Assembly (NCBI RefSeq): GCF_021742065.1
Contig: NZ_JAKKIE010000088.1
Coordinates: forward strand, 1-9,682
DNA: 9,682 bases
Source: Rhizorhapis sp. SPR117
Lineage (GTDB): Bacteria; Pseudomonadota; Alphaproteobacteria; Sphingomonadales; Sphingomonadaceae
Direction of reading: 5' to 3'
Below the pieces are notes generated by a model. It did not search any database. It was not told the DNA's origin and saw only the letters and a program-made list of their open reading frames with translations. Of this stretch, positions 1-6,304 are shown piece after piece. Made by a program: the position numbers and the translations under genes. Each line of letters begins with the position of its first letter. Positions within the stretch are counted from its first letter, which is position 1.

Positions 1-75
1 CGGTACACTTTTACTCCGAAATGAACGGACCCCAAAAGACCCGTCAGTGGTACATTTTTACTCCGCCGTTTATAC
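1..75 (+). mobile_element. Right end of an IS21-like insertion sequence (partial)
   Basis: Two near-identical 17-mers, GGTACACTTTTACTCCG (2-18) and GGTACATTTTTACTCCG (49-65), match at 16 of 17 bases and repeat with a 47-bp period in the same orientation. Multiple subterminal repeats of the type 'GTGGTAC-(A/T)-TTTTACTCCGCC' are characteristic of the ends of IS21-family elements (istA/istB). The rest of the element would lie to the left, outside the window. The outer boundary is only approximate (about 66-80), because LysR-like sequence begins at once in the following frame. Family assignment rests on recalled end motifs, since no transposase is visible here. Confidence 0.6.
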
Positions 76-337
76 CTTTCATGTCGTCAATACGGACCGT
101 TTGGCGACCGTTCATACACGCTTGGCAGAAATTTATGCGCGCGGGCTGCCTTTGCGTATTTACCCTCTGCCTTTTGAGGTACCTTCGATCGAAGTGGCGC
201 TGCAATGGCATAGCTATAACGATACACACCCGACGATGATCTGGTTGCGGCAGTTGATGCTGGAAGTCAGCAAAGAGCACGATGCTTCGCATGCCGATTC
301 TTCAACAATTGAAAGTAAGTGTGCTAAGGCGAAATGA
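66..337 (+). pseudogene. LysR-type transcriptional regulator, C-terminal fragment truncated by IS end
   Basis: The frame reads through TDRLATVHTRLAEIYA, GLPLRIYPLPFEVPSIEV and ALQWHSYNDTHPTMIWLRQL and stops at 335-337. This is the end of a LysR co-inducer-binding domain: the 'tDRiATvh.RLA' helix, the 'LPLR.yPlPf..P.' strand and the 'W.....DP...WLR' closing helix of the NahR/NodD/LinR-like branch. A full protein has about 300 residues, and only about 85 remain. The N-terminal winged helix is absent, replaced by the IS21-like end. A GTG at 47 keeps the frame open but lies in the IS end and is probably not a real start. It may once have regulated the neighbouring dehydrogenase operon, but without its DNA-binding domain it should be non-functional. 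Assignment to LysR is confident, the regulatory target is inference. Confidence 0.75.
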
Positions 338-559
338 GGGGTTCCTGGTTAGGGCGCGCACACCAACATCGCGAATATCGCAATAGCGGCCGATGCTCAT
401 TCGAAACGATACCTGCCATCTTGACAAACGCTTTCAGCTTCAGCCGTCCGAAGCGCTAGGTAAATCACCGTTGAATTGAAAGCCTGCAGCCTTGCGTTCG
501 CTGTGAATGGGTTTGTCGAGACAAAGCCGCCAAGGGTTCTTGAGGATGTTCGGTGAAAG
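338..559. other. Intergenic region upstream of the dehydrogenase-kinase-enolase operon
   Basis: No gene is visible in these 222 bp. This is where the promoter of the following operon should lie. A small dyad, GCGA-ATA-TCGC (371-381), flanked by further complementary A/T bases (368-369 with 383-384), might be an operator of the LysR-type or another regulator, but it is short. A TTGACA hexamer occurs at 421-426 with no convincing -10 partner at normal spacing. No terminator-like hairpin followed by a T run was seen after the LysR remnant. Confidence 0.4.
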
Positions 560-1543
560 ATGAGTAATTCAGACAAGAGTGGCGTGGGTTGCGTATTGCT
601 GACGGATCACCCTTGGCCTGATCTCGAGATTGAAACGGCGATTGTCGAAGGCGCAGGATATCGTCTGGTCGCGGGGCCGGAAGTTGCAGGCTCGGCTGAA
701 GATATCGAGCAAATGGTCGCGAGCTGCTCGCCGGCGGCGATCGTCACATGCTGGGCGCCCGTTTCACGCAAGGCGATCGAGATACCGTCAGGGCTGAAGA
801 TAGTTGCGCGGCTGGGTGTGGGCCTCGACAATATCGATGTGGAGGCCGCGACGGCGCGCGGCGCGTGGGTAACCAACGTGCCCGACTATTGCGTTCAGGA
901 AGTGTCCGACCATGCACTGGGCTTCGTGCTCGATTATTGCCGGGGCATCTCACGCCTGAATGCTGCGACCAGAAAAGCGGGTTGGGACTCGAACTCAATT
1001 GGCCTGCTCCGCACCGCCGATCAGGTCATCGGGATTTTGGGCTATGGCAGGATCGGCCGGGAGACCGCGCGCAAGTTCAAGGCGATGGGCTGTCGGGTTT
1101 TGGCCTATGATCCCCATTTCAGCCCGGATGCCTCAATATCGTCCGGCTCGTCCATCGATGAAATACAAGCCGATTGCGATGTGATCATCGTGCATGTTCC
1201 GTTGCTCCCCGAAACCACGGGGCTTGTCGATGCGGCCTTTCTTGCCGCCACGGGCAAAAAACCGTTGATCGTCAACGTGAGCCGCGGCCCAATCGTATCA
1301 AACGTCGCATTGCTCGCCGCCCTTGACGCAGGTCAGATTCGGGGTGCCGCGCTCGATGTCGTCGATGGAGAGCCGAGTCCGCCGGAAGCGATCCTGAAGC
1401 ATCCGCTGATCACGGTGACGCCGCACGTTGCCTATGCTTCCGATGCATCGATGGCCGAACTGCGCCGTCGCGCCTGCGAGGAAGCAGTCAGGGCGCTAAA
1501 CGGCGAGCGGCCCGAACACGCGCGGAACACACCTCATGTCTGA
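560..1543 (+). CDS. D-isomer-specific 2-hydroxyacid dehydrogenase (NAD-dependent, CtBP/SerA-like)
   Basis: A 327-residue protein of usual length for the family that reduces 2-oxo acids or oxidises D-2-hydroxy acids with NAD(H). The N-terminal half of the substrate domain carries LKIVARLGVGLDNIDVEAA (79-97). The Rossmann domain has GYGRIG (161-166), with Asp184 (LAYDPH) at the end of the second strand, which favours NAD over NADP. The catalytic triad is visible: Arg242 (NVSRGPIV), Glu271 (LDVVDGEP) and His289 (TPHVAYAS). Closest themes are phosphoglycerate dehydrogenase without the ACT domain, hydroxypyruvate/glyoxylate reductase and CtBP-like proteins; substrate cannot be read from sequence. 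The start is ATG 560, with only a weak purine-rich stretch (GGTGAAAG) before it. Its last 8 bp overlap the start of the kinase gene, so it is probably the first gene of a coupled operon with kinase and enolase. A hydroxypyruvate reductase-like role is inferred from those partners. Confidence 0.88.
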   Translation: MSNSDKSGVGCVLLTDHPWPDLEIETAIVEGAGYRLVAGPEVAGSAEDIEQMVASCSPAAIVTCWAPVSRKAIEIPSGLKIVARLGVGLDNIDVEAATARGAWVTNVPDYCVQEVSDHALGFVLDYCRGISRLNAATRKAGWDSNSIGLLRTADQVIGILGYGRIGRETARKFKAMGCRVLAYDPHFSPDASISSGSSIDEIQADCDVIIVHVPLLPETTGLVDAAFLAATGKKPLIVNVSRGPIVSNVALLAALDAGQIRGAALDVVDGEPSPPEAILKHPLITVTPHVAYASDASMAELRRRACEEAVRALNGERPEHARNTPHV

Positions 1544-2465
1544 ACTGGAAGAAGGGGTCCCGTTGGAAGGCGGCGTCGCAAGCGACGTGCGCGTTGTTGA
1601 TACGCCCGATGGGCCGCTGGTGATCAAAAAGGCGCTCGCCAAGCTGAAGGTAGCCGCGGACTGGTTTTCCGACCCGGCGCGCGCGATGATCGAGGTTGCA
1701 GCGATTGAGGCGTTTGGCAGCGTCGGCGGTAAGGAGACGGTGCCGGAAATCGTGTGGGTGCGTCCGGATGAAAATTGCTTTGCAATGAGGTTCGTCGATC
1801 CCCGGCTGAGCAACTGGAAGTCCGACCTGATGGGCGGCAAGGTCGACCTGGCAACTGCGGCACGGGTCGGAGAAATATTGGGACAGTTTCACAGCCGTTC
1901 GGCCCAGCAGTCTGAACTCGCCGAGGAATTTCGCGATCTCCAGTTTTTCCGCGAACTGCGCGTCGATCCGTTCTTCGAATATGTGGCGGCAAACAAGCCT
2001 GAATATTCTTCGCGTATCCGTCAAATCGCGGAAGAAATGCTGGGCCGCAGACAGGCGCTGGTTCATGGTGACTATAGCCCGAAGAATATCTTGGCCGATG
2101 GCAAAGACGTCGTGGTTCTTGATTTCGAAGTAACACATTGGGGCGACCCGCGTTTCGATGTTGCCTATTGCCTCACGCACTTGATGCTCAAATCGGCTCT
2201 TTCGGATGGTCACCCCGCGCAACTGGGAGCGGCGATTCGAGCTTTTCTCGACGCATATCGCATCAATGGTCTATCCGTTTTGGATGCTGGACTGGCTAAT
2301 ATCACGGGCTGTCTGCTGCTGGCACGGCTTTTCGGCAAATCTCCTGCGGACTATCTGGTCCGGCTTGATACCGAGGCTATCGAGGCAAAAGCCATCGAAT
2401 TGTTTGCCTTCGAGAAGGCTCCCCAGACTTCCGACTTTTTCATGATTCCGGAGCTTCAAGAATGA
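1536..2465 (+). CDS. APH/choline-kinase-fold small-molecule kinase (phosphotransferase family)
   Basis: A 309-residue protein with the protein-kinase-like fold used by aminoglycoside phosphotransferases, methylthioribose kinase, homoserine kinase and choline kinase. Visible motifs are a candidate ATP-binding lysine pair (LVIKK, 28-32), the Brenner catalytic loop LVHGDYSPKNIL (175-186) with the catalytic Asp179 and metal-binding Asn184, the metal-binding DFE (196-198), and DPRFDVAY (204-211). The ATG at 1536 overlaps the dehydrogenase stop by 8 bp, and its TGA overlaps the enolase ATG by 4 bp (ATGA), so the three proteins are translated together. Being locked between a 2-hydroxyacid dehydrogenase and an enolase suggests that it phosphorylates the hydroxy acid, possibly at the 2-hydroxyl, rather than an antibiotic. 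That substrate is inference, as known bacterial glycerate kinases belong to other folds. A resistance enzyme is possible but not favoured by context. Confidence 0.85.
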   Translation: MSELEEGVPLEGGVASDVRVVDTPDGPLVIKKALAKLKVAADWFSDPARAMIEVAAIEAFGSVGGKETVPEIVWVRPDENCFAMRFVDPRLSNWKSDLMGGKVDLATAARVGEILGQFHSRSAQQSELAEEFRDLQFFRELRVDPFFEYVAANKPEYSSRIRQIAEEMLGRRQALVHGDYSPKNILADGKDVVVLDFEVTHWGDPRFDVAYCLTHLMLKSALSDGHPAQLGAAIRAFLDAYRINGLSVLDAGLANITGCLLLARLFGKSPADYLVRLDTEAIEAKAIELFAFEKAPQTSDFFMIPELQE

Positions 2466-3766
2466 CATCCACCGCACGTATCGCGTCGGTTCGCGCGCGA
2501 CAAATTCTCGATAGCCGGGGCCGGCCCACCGTCGAAGCGGATGTAACGCTCGATAATGGCAGTTTTGGCCGGGCTTGCGCGCCTTCTGGAGCCTCCAGAG
2601 GTATATATGAGGCCTGTGAACTGCGCGACGGGGATCCCGCGCATTATGACGGTCTCGGGGTGAAGAAGGCGGTCGCGAACGTCAATGAAAAACTGGCCTC
2701 CGCGATCCGCGGACAGTCGGTGCTGGATCAGGAAGCCATCGACACGATCATGCGTGATACCGACGGTACCGCATCACTTGAACGGATTGGCGCCAATGCA
2801 GTCCTCGCAGTTTCGATGGCGGTGGCGTGCGCGGCCGCCGAGCATGAGCGTGTTCCGCTCTATCGCCATCTTGCCAATCTAGCTAGCACAGTTCCGTCGA
2901 TGCCGATGCCGATGACCAATATATTGAGCGGGGGAGCCCATGCCGGTCGAGGTATGGACCTTCAGGATTTTCTGATGATTCCGGTCGGTGCGAAGTCCTA
3001 CAGCGAAGCGCTGGAGATGATTTCGCACGTGCGTCTGTCCTCCACCAGGCTGATGAAGGACCGTGGCCTAACCACGCTGCTTGCCGATGAAGGGGGGCTT
3101 AGCCCTGGGTTCGGCAGAGCCGAAGAGGCAATGGAGCTGATGGTGCAATCGTTCGAGTCTGCCGGGCTGCGGCCGGGCGACGATGCTGCGATTGCCCTGG
3201 ATGTCGCGGCGAGCGAATTATTCGAGGACCGTAGCTATCGGCTTGCCGGCGAGGGCAAGACCTTTTCGGGTGCTGAAATGGCGGACTTCATTTTCGACCT
3301 GGCGCGCCGTTATCCGGTAGTGTCCATCGAAGATCCGCTCGATCAGGACGACTGGGACAACTGGCGTCGGTTTGCCTCGGTACTGCCCAACTGCCAGATC
3401 GTCGGTGACGACCTGTTCGTGACCAATGTCGAGCGTATCCGGATGGGCATCGAAAAGGAGGCGGCCAATGCCGCGCTCATCAAGCTCAATCAGAACGGCA
3501 CGGTGAGCGGCACGATCGATGCGACGGCCACGGCGAAAGCCGCAGGTTTTGCGGCGGTTGTTTCGGCGCGCTCCGGGGAGACGGAAGATACCTTTATCGC
3601 CGACCTTTCGGTCGCGCTGGGAGCGGGCCAGATCAAAATCGGTTCGGTGCGCAGCAGCGAGCGGCTAGCAAAATATAATCGGCTTCTTCGCATCGAGGAA
3701 GACGGCGTTCTTCCGTTCGCTGGCGTCAGTGGTATTTACGGTCACTCTGTGGCCGAGGCGGTCTAA
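2462..3766 (+). CDS. Enolase paralogue with altered active site
   Basis: A 434-residue full-length enolase-family protein. Canonical enolase dehydrates 2-phosphoglycerate to PEP. Conserved: ILDSRGRPTVE (15-25), the mobile loop SGASRG (42-47), His160 (GGAHAG), Glu210 (ADEGG), metal ligands Asp247 (ALDVAASE), Glu290 (SIEDP) and Asp316 (GDDLFVTN), Lys341 (ALIKLNQ), Arg370-Ser371 and Lys392 (GQIKIGS). Odd: the invariant Glu of 'QEF' is Asp169 (LQDF), and the invariant His of 'VSHRSGETED' is Ala369 (VSARSGETED); SGAST reads SGASR and GDEGG reads ADEGG. Both key sites contact substrate in known enolases, so activity on 2-phosphoglycerate may be altered. It starts inside the kinase stop codon (ATGA overlap), marking it as a pathway enzyme rather than the housekeeping enolase. 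Enolase paralogues acting on phosphonate analogues (carboxyphosphonoenolpyruvate synthase of phosphinothricin biosynthesis) are a precedent, but no PEP mutase is in the window. Confidence 0.9.
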   Translation: MTSTARIASVRARQILDSRGRPTVEADVTLDNGSFGRACAPSGASRGIYEACELRDGDPAHYDGLGVKKAVANVNEKLASAIRGQSVLDQEAIDTIMRDTDGTASLERIGANAVLAVSMAVACAAAEHERVPLYRHLANLASTVPSMPMPMTNILSGGAHAGRGMDLQDFLMIPVGAKSYSEALEMISHVRLSSTRLMKDRGLTTLLADEGGLSPGFGRAEEAMELMVQSFESAGLRPGDDAAIALDVAASELFEDRSYRLAGEGKTFSGAEMADFIFDLARRYPVVSIEDPLDQDDWDNWRRFASVLPNCQIVGDDLFVTNVERIRMGIEKEAANAALIKLNQNGTVSGTIDATATAKAAGFAAVVSARSGETEDTFIADLSVALGAGQIKIGSVRSSERLAKYNRLLRIEEDGVLPFAGVSGIYGHSVAEAV

Positions 3767-4095
3767 AAGTTGGCTGCGAATATCCGGAACTCGCCCGCCG
3801 ATGACATTCGGCAGCCCGACCGCGCCATCATCTTTGCCCATGCCGGTGACCGGATGCAGCTGATCATCAATAGCTACGCGCGCGTCGCCGACTGGAAGAA
3901 ACGGATGATGGCCTGATCGTAAGGTTCAGAGCTGGCGGTCTCCGCGAAATTGCCGAGCATCTTTTTACATGGGGCGGGGAGGTCGTGATCGAAGGCCCCG
4001 AAGCGCTCCAAGCGGCTATGCGAGAGAGATTGGATGCGGCCAGCGCATGCCTGCGACCGCTTTTGACGCAGCATGATGTTAGGGCAGGTGAATGA
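3767..4095 (+). pseudogene. WYL-domain transcriptional regulator, frameshifted C-terminal remnant
   Basis: Two frames continue each other. The first is open from 3767 and encodes QPDRAIIFAHAGDRMQLII and NSYARVADWKKR before TGA at 3914-3916. The second, from about 3904, encodes DDGLIVRFRAGGLREIAEHL, FTWGGEVVIEGPEALQ and a helical tail ending at TGA 4093-4095. The second part matches the C-terminal extension of YafY/WYL regulators ('v.fr.gGLrEia..l.tWGd.vevl.Pe.L'). Joining the frames needs one extra base near 3902-3904, so a single-base deletion is the simplest break. The helix-turn-helix and most of the WYL domain are missing, and the remnant starts abruptly after the enolase stop, suggesting a recombination junction there. 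Its stop overlaps the next gene's ATG (ATGA at 4092-4095), which shows that it once headed that operon. The WYL assignment is from recalled family pattern. Confidence 0.65.
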
Positions 4096-4745
4096 GAAAA
4101 CCCGACTCTGTTTCTGCGCTAGCGGACTTCGGCCGCGTTCGGTTGTCGAAGTCGTTCTTTATGCGCGATTTCTTGTTCTCCGACATTGCAGCAGTTCATG
4201 GGCTGAACAACGTGCCTGACGATCCCGATCTGGCGATCGCTGCAGGAAGCAGGCTTTGCGAACAACTGCTCGAGCCTCTGCAGGAAAGGTTCGGCCGCAT
4301 CGCCGTCCGCTCCGCGTTTCGCTCGTGCGAAGTGAACGGGCTGGGCAACGAGATGCAGGCCGCAGGGAAGAGCGGGTACAATTGTGCATCCAACGAAGCC
4401 AACTTCGCCGGACACATCTGGGATCGACGCGATGCCAAAGGCCGGATGGGCGCCACGGCCTGCGTCGTCATCCCGGCATTTTGGGACACATTCCAAGCAG
4501 AGGGGGATTGGCGCAAGCTTGCCTGGTGGATCCACGATCACCTGCCCTATTCGAGCCTCTATTTCTTCCCGAAATTCTGGGCGGTCAACATCACCTGGTG
4601 CGAGGAGCCGGAGCGGCGGATCGACAGCTATACCTATCCGAAAGGCTGTTTGACCAAGGTGGGCATGCCGAACAATTGCGGGTCACACGAGCAGGACTGG
4701 GCTGGCATCGAGGGAGCAATGGTCCGTGGTTTCGGGGGACACTGA
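4092..4745 (+). CDS. Uncharacterised protein with peptidase M15-like features
   Basis: A 217-residue soluble protein without signal peptide or membrane segments. The pattern VRSAFRSCEVNGLGN (72-86), then NFAGHIWDRRDAKGRMGATA (104-123) and WWIHDHLPYSSLYFFP (145-160) resembles the order of M15 (D-Ala-D-Ala carboxypeptidase-type) proteins: 'S.yRs..vN', then 'H..G.A.D', then a late histidine. The usual 'H..G.A.D' zinc motif is not intact: His108 is present, but ATACVV stands where A.D is expected, and the C-terminal strand reads NITWCEEP (166-173). It may therefore be a relative with other metal ligands (Asp111/Asp114, His148/His150) or a non-catalytic protein. The lack of an export signal argues against a cell-wall role. 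The ATG overlaps the WYL remnant's stop, and the next gene starts 2 bp after its own stop, so it belongs to a WYL-controlled operon with a nuclease-like gene. Gene reality is firm, function is weakly supported. Confidence 0.7.
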   Translation: MRKPDSVSALADFGRVRLSKSFFMRDFLFSDIAAVHGLNNVPDDPDLAIAAGSRLCEQLLEPLQERFGRIAVRSAFRSCEVNGLGNEMQAAGKSGYNCASNEANFAGHIWDRRDAKGRMGATACVVIPAFWDTFQAEGDWRKLAWWIHDHLPYSSLYFFPKFWAVNITWCEEPERRIDSYTYPKGCLTKVGMPNNCGSHEQDWAGIEGAMVRGFGGH

Positions 4746-4747
4746 GC

Positions 4748-5404
4748 ATGACAATTCCCGGCCAGTTGATCACCGCCGTCGATATGGCCCTCGCAAGCGG
4801 AATCGATCCCAAGCGCTTTCGCGCTGCCCTCAGAGCTGCGAGCCTTGGTTGGCACCCGCATAACGGGCGTTGGGAGGTCGTGCGAGGCAGCGATCAGCAC
4901 CAGGACATGGAAAGGGTCATGGCGGGCCTGTGCGGGGGAGGCTCCCACCTCCGGTCGATGTCAAAGGCGGCGCAACACGTTTCCCGGACGGCAATTAAGG
5001 ACGAGCATTACGTGCTCGATCTCTGTGACGTAGTTCTCGGACTAAAGGCGGTCCGGCAGCATTGCTTTCCTTTTTTGACCGGTGATCCAGATTGGCGTGG
5101 GTGCCGGAAGCCACTGCCTGTCGATGGTTTTTATCCAGCTCTCGGGCTCGTCGTCGAATATCATGAGCGCCAACACCGAGAACGTGTCGGGTTCTTCGAT
5201 GATAAGCCAACGGTTTCTGGTGTGCCTCGAGGCGAACAGCGCCGTATGTATGATGAGCGCCGCGCCGATTTGCTGCCGAGGCATGGCTACAGTCTAGTTG
5301 TTCTCAATGTGGATGAATTCGCGCACGATAGGGCCAAGCGCCTGCTCAGGACCCCTCAAGATCAGGCTGTTGTCAGCCGCCGCCTTGCACGTTTTATCGG
5401 CTGA
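4748..5404 (+). CDS. Putative PD-(D/E)XK-fold endonuclease (Vsr/DUF559-like core)
   Basis: A 218-residue protein. The C-terminal half has the layout of a compact restriction-endonuclease fold: LPVDGFYPALGLVVEYHERQ (123-142) places Asp126 and Glu137 on adjacent strands followed by Gln142-His143, like 'vDfylpe.nlaiEydG.qH' of DUF559/Vsr proteins. Then come RGEQRRMYDERR (161-172) and the closing strand GYSLVVLNVDEF (180-191). The conventional Lys of E-X-K is not obvious, as the strand reads EYHERQ. The N-terminal part, DPKRFRAALRAASLGWHPHN (20-39) followed by GRWEVVRGS (40-48), looks like a small recognition or winged-helix domain. Start ATG 4748 lies 2 bp after the preceding stop, with GGGGGAC upstream. 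The frame stays open far upstream (to 4256), but that part overlaps the previous gene and is not used. Likely role: DNA cleavage in a defence or repair setting. Fold assignment is inference from pattern. Confidence 0.7.
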   Translation: MTIPGQLITAVDMALASGIDPKRFRAALRAASLGWHPHNGRWEVVRGSDQHQDMERVMAGLCGGGSHLRSMSKAAQHVSRTAIKDEHYVLDLCDVVLGLKAVRQHCFPFLTGDPDWRGCRKPLPVDGFYPALGLVVEYHERQHRERVGFFDDKPTVSGVPRGEQRRMYDERRADLLPRHGYSLVVLNVDEFAHDRAKRLLRTPQDQAVVSRRLARFIG

Positions 5405-5432
5405 TTAATGGATATTGGGGCAATGTTGCAAA

Positions 5433-6209
5433 ATGGCCAATGAACCTCGCACACCACGACTTGCTGTCTTGATTGACGCAGACAATGCATCCTCTCGGAT
5501 CGCACCGCGCCTCTTTGAAGAGATTGCAAAGATCGGTGAGGCAAGCGTTCGCCGCATTTACGGCGATTTCTCCGGTACCAGGCTCAAATCTTGGGCCGAC
5601 GTTCTCGCCACTCATGCGATCAAGGCGCACCAGAACTTTGCGTACACCAGCGGCAAGAATGCTTCGGATATCGCTTTGGTCATCGATGCGATGGATCTTT
5701 TGCATACCGGTCGGTTCGACGGGTTTTGCCTTGTTTCTTCCGACAGTGATTTTACCGGCTTGGCATCGCGTATCCGTGAGCAGGGGATAGATGTCTACGG
5801 CTTCGGAGAGCAGAAAACTCCCGAGAGCTTCCGACAAGCGTGTCGCCGCTTCATCTACACTGAGAACCTGCTGCCAGAGGCGCCAACGTCAGATGAGCCA
5901 GGCCGACAGGATGCTCGTCCGGCCAGCGCAAAGAAGTCGCCCACTGCTGCGGCCCCTTTGATCCGAACTGCGATCTCACAGCTCGATGATGAAGGCGGCT
6001 GGGTGCCTCTTGGGCGGGTGGGCCAACGCCTTGCAGCGCTCGCCTCTGACTTTGACCCCCGAACCTATGGTGAAGGCAAGCTGAGCGATTTGGTCGAGAA
6101 GGCAGGCAGCTTTGAATCACGCAGAACTGAAACAGGGCATTTGCAAATCCGGGTCTCTCCGTCTGGGAAGGCGGGCCAGCCAAAAGCAAAGAAGACAAAA
6201 TCCGGATGA
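5433..6209 (+). CDS. NYN-domain nuclease with C-terminal LOTUS/OST-HTH domain
   Basis: A 258-residue protein. The N-terminal NYN domain (PIN-like fold, Limkain/DUF88 group) shows the acidic metal-site residues Asp15/Asp17 (VLIDADNAS), Asp79 (GKNASDIALVIDAMDLL) and Asp104/Asp106 (CLVSSDSDFTGLA), followed by GIDVYGFGEQKTP (118-130). A Pro/Ala/Lys-rich linker (about 149-173) leads to an OST-HTH/LOTUS domain (about 175-241: LIRTAISQLDDEGGWVPLG ... YGEGKLSDLVEKAGSFE) and a basic tail. NYN domains are predicted or shown ribonucleases; LOTUS domains bind RNA or protein partners. The ATG at 5433 is preferred because MANEPRTPRLAVLIDADN fits the usual start; a TTG six codons upstream (5415) is an alternative. 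It lies 28 bp after the nuclease-like gene and is probably co-transcribed with it. Domain calls are confident, the RNA target is unknown. Confidence 0.88.
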   Translation: MANEPRTPRLAVLIDADNASSRIAPRLFEEIAKIGEASVRRIYGDFSGTRLKSWADVLATHAIKAHQNFAYTSGKNASDIALVIDAMDLLHTGRFDGFCLVSSDSDFTGLASRIREQGIDVYGFGEQKTPESFRQACRRFIYTENLLPEAPTSDEPGRQDARPASAKKSPTAAAPLIRTAISQLDDEGGWVPLGRVGQRLAALASDFDPRTYGEGKLSDLVEKAGSFESRRTETGHLQIRVSPSGKAGQPKAKKTKSG

Positions 6210-6217
6210 AAGTCCGG
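6202..6217 (+). terminator. Weak hairpin at the end of the NYN-LOTUS gene
   Basis: A 5-bp perfect stem CCGGA/TCCGG with a 6-nt loop contains the stop codon of the NYN-LOTUS gene and is followed by a pyrimidine-rich CTTCCCTCTTT. The short stem and impure T run make it a poor intrinsic terminator, but it is the only candidate between this gene and the next, 95 bp on. Confidence 0.25.
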
Positions 6218-6304
6218 CTTCCCTCTTTGCGCCAACCAATAACTGTAGGATGCCCTTAAACACGTGCGACCGATAATGTCGTACATGGCTCATATCAAAG
6301 CGCC

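Noticed and set aside
421..426. TTGACA as a -35 box for the dehydrogenase operon
   Set aside because: No plausible -10 hexamer was found 16-18 bp downstream, so a promoter is not claimed.
1488..2222. A 244-codon minus-strand open frame opposite the kinase gene
   Set aside because: It is antisense to a gene with clear kinase motifs; the composition is typical of a GC-rich shadow frame and no family pattern is seen.
1536..2465. Aminoglycoside resistance gene
   Set aside because: The APH fold is shared by many metabolic kinases; overlapping genes for a dehydrogenase and an enolase favour a metabolic substrate.
4256..5404. A 382-codon open frame that includes the nuclease-like gene
   Set aside because: Its first 160 or so codons overlap the M15-like gene in another frame and are Arg/Gly-rich low-information sequence. 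The real start is ATG 4748, directly after the previous stop.
5415..5432. TTG start six codons upstream of the NYN-LOTUS gene
   Set aside because: The resulting MGQCCK extension is not typical of the family, and the ATG at 5433 gives the expected N-terminus.
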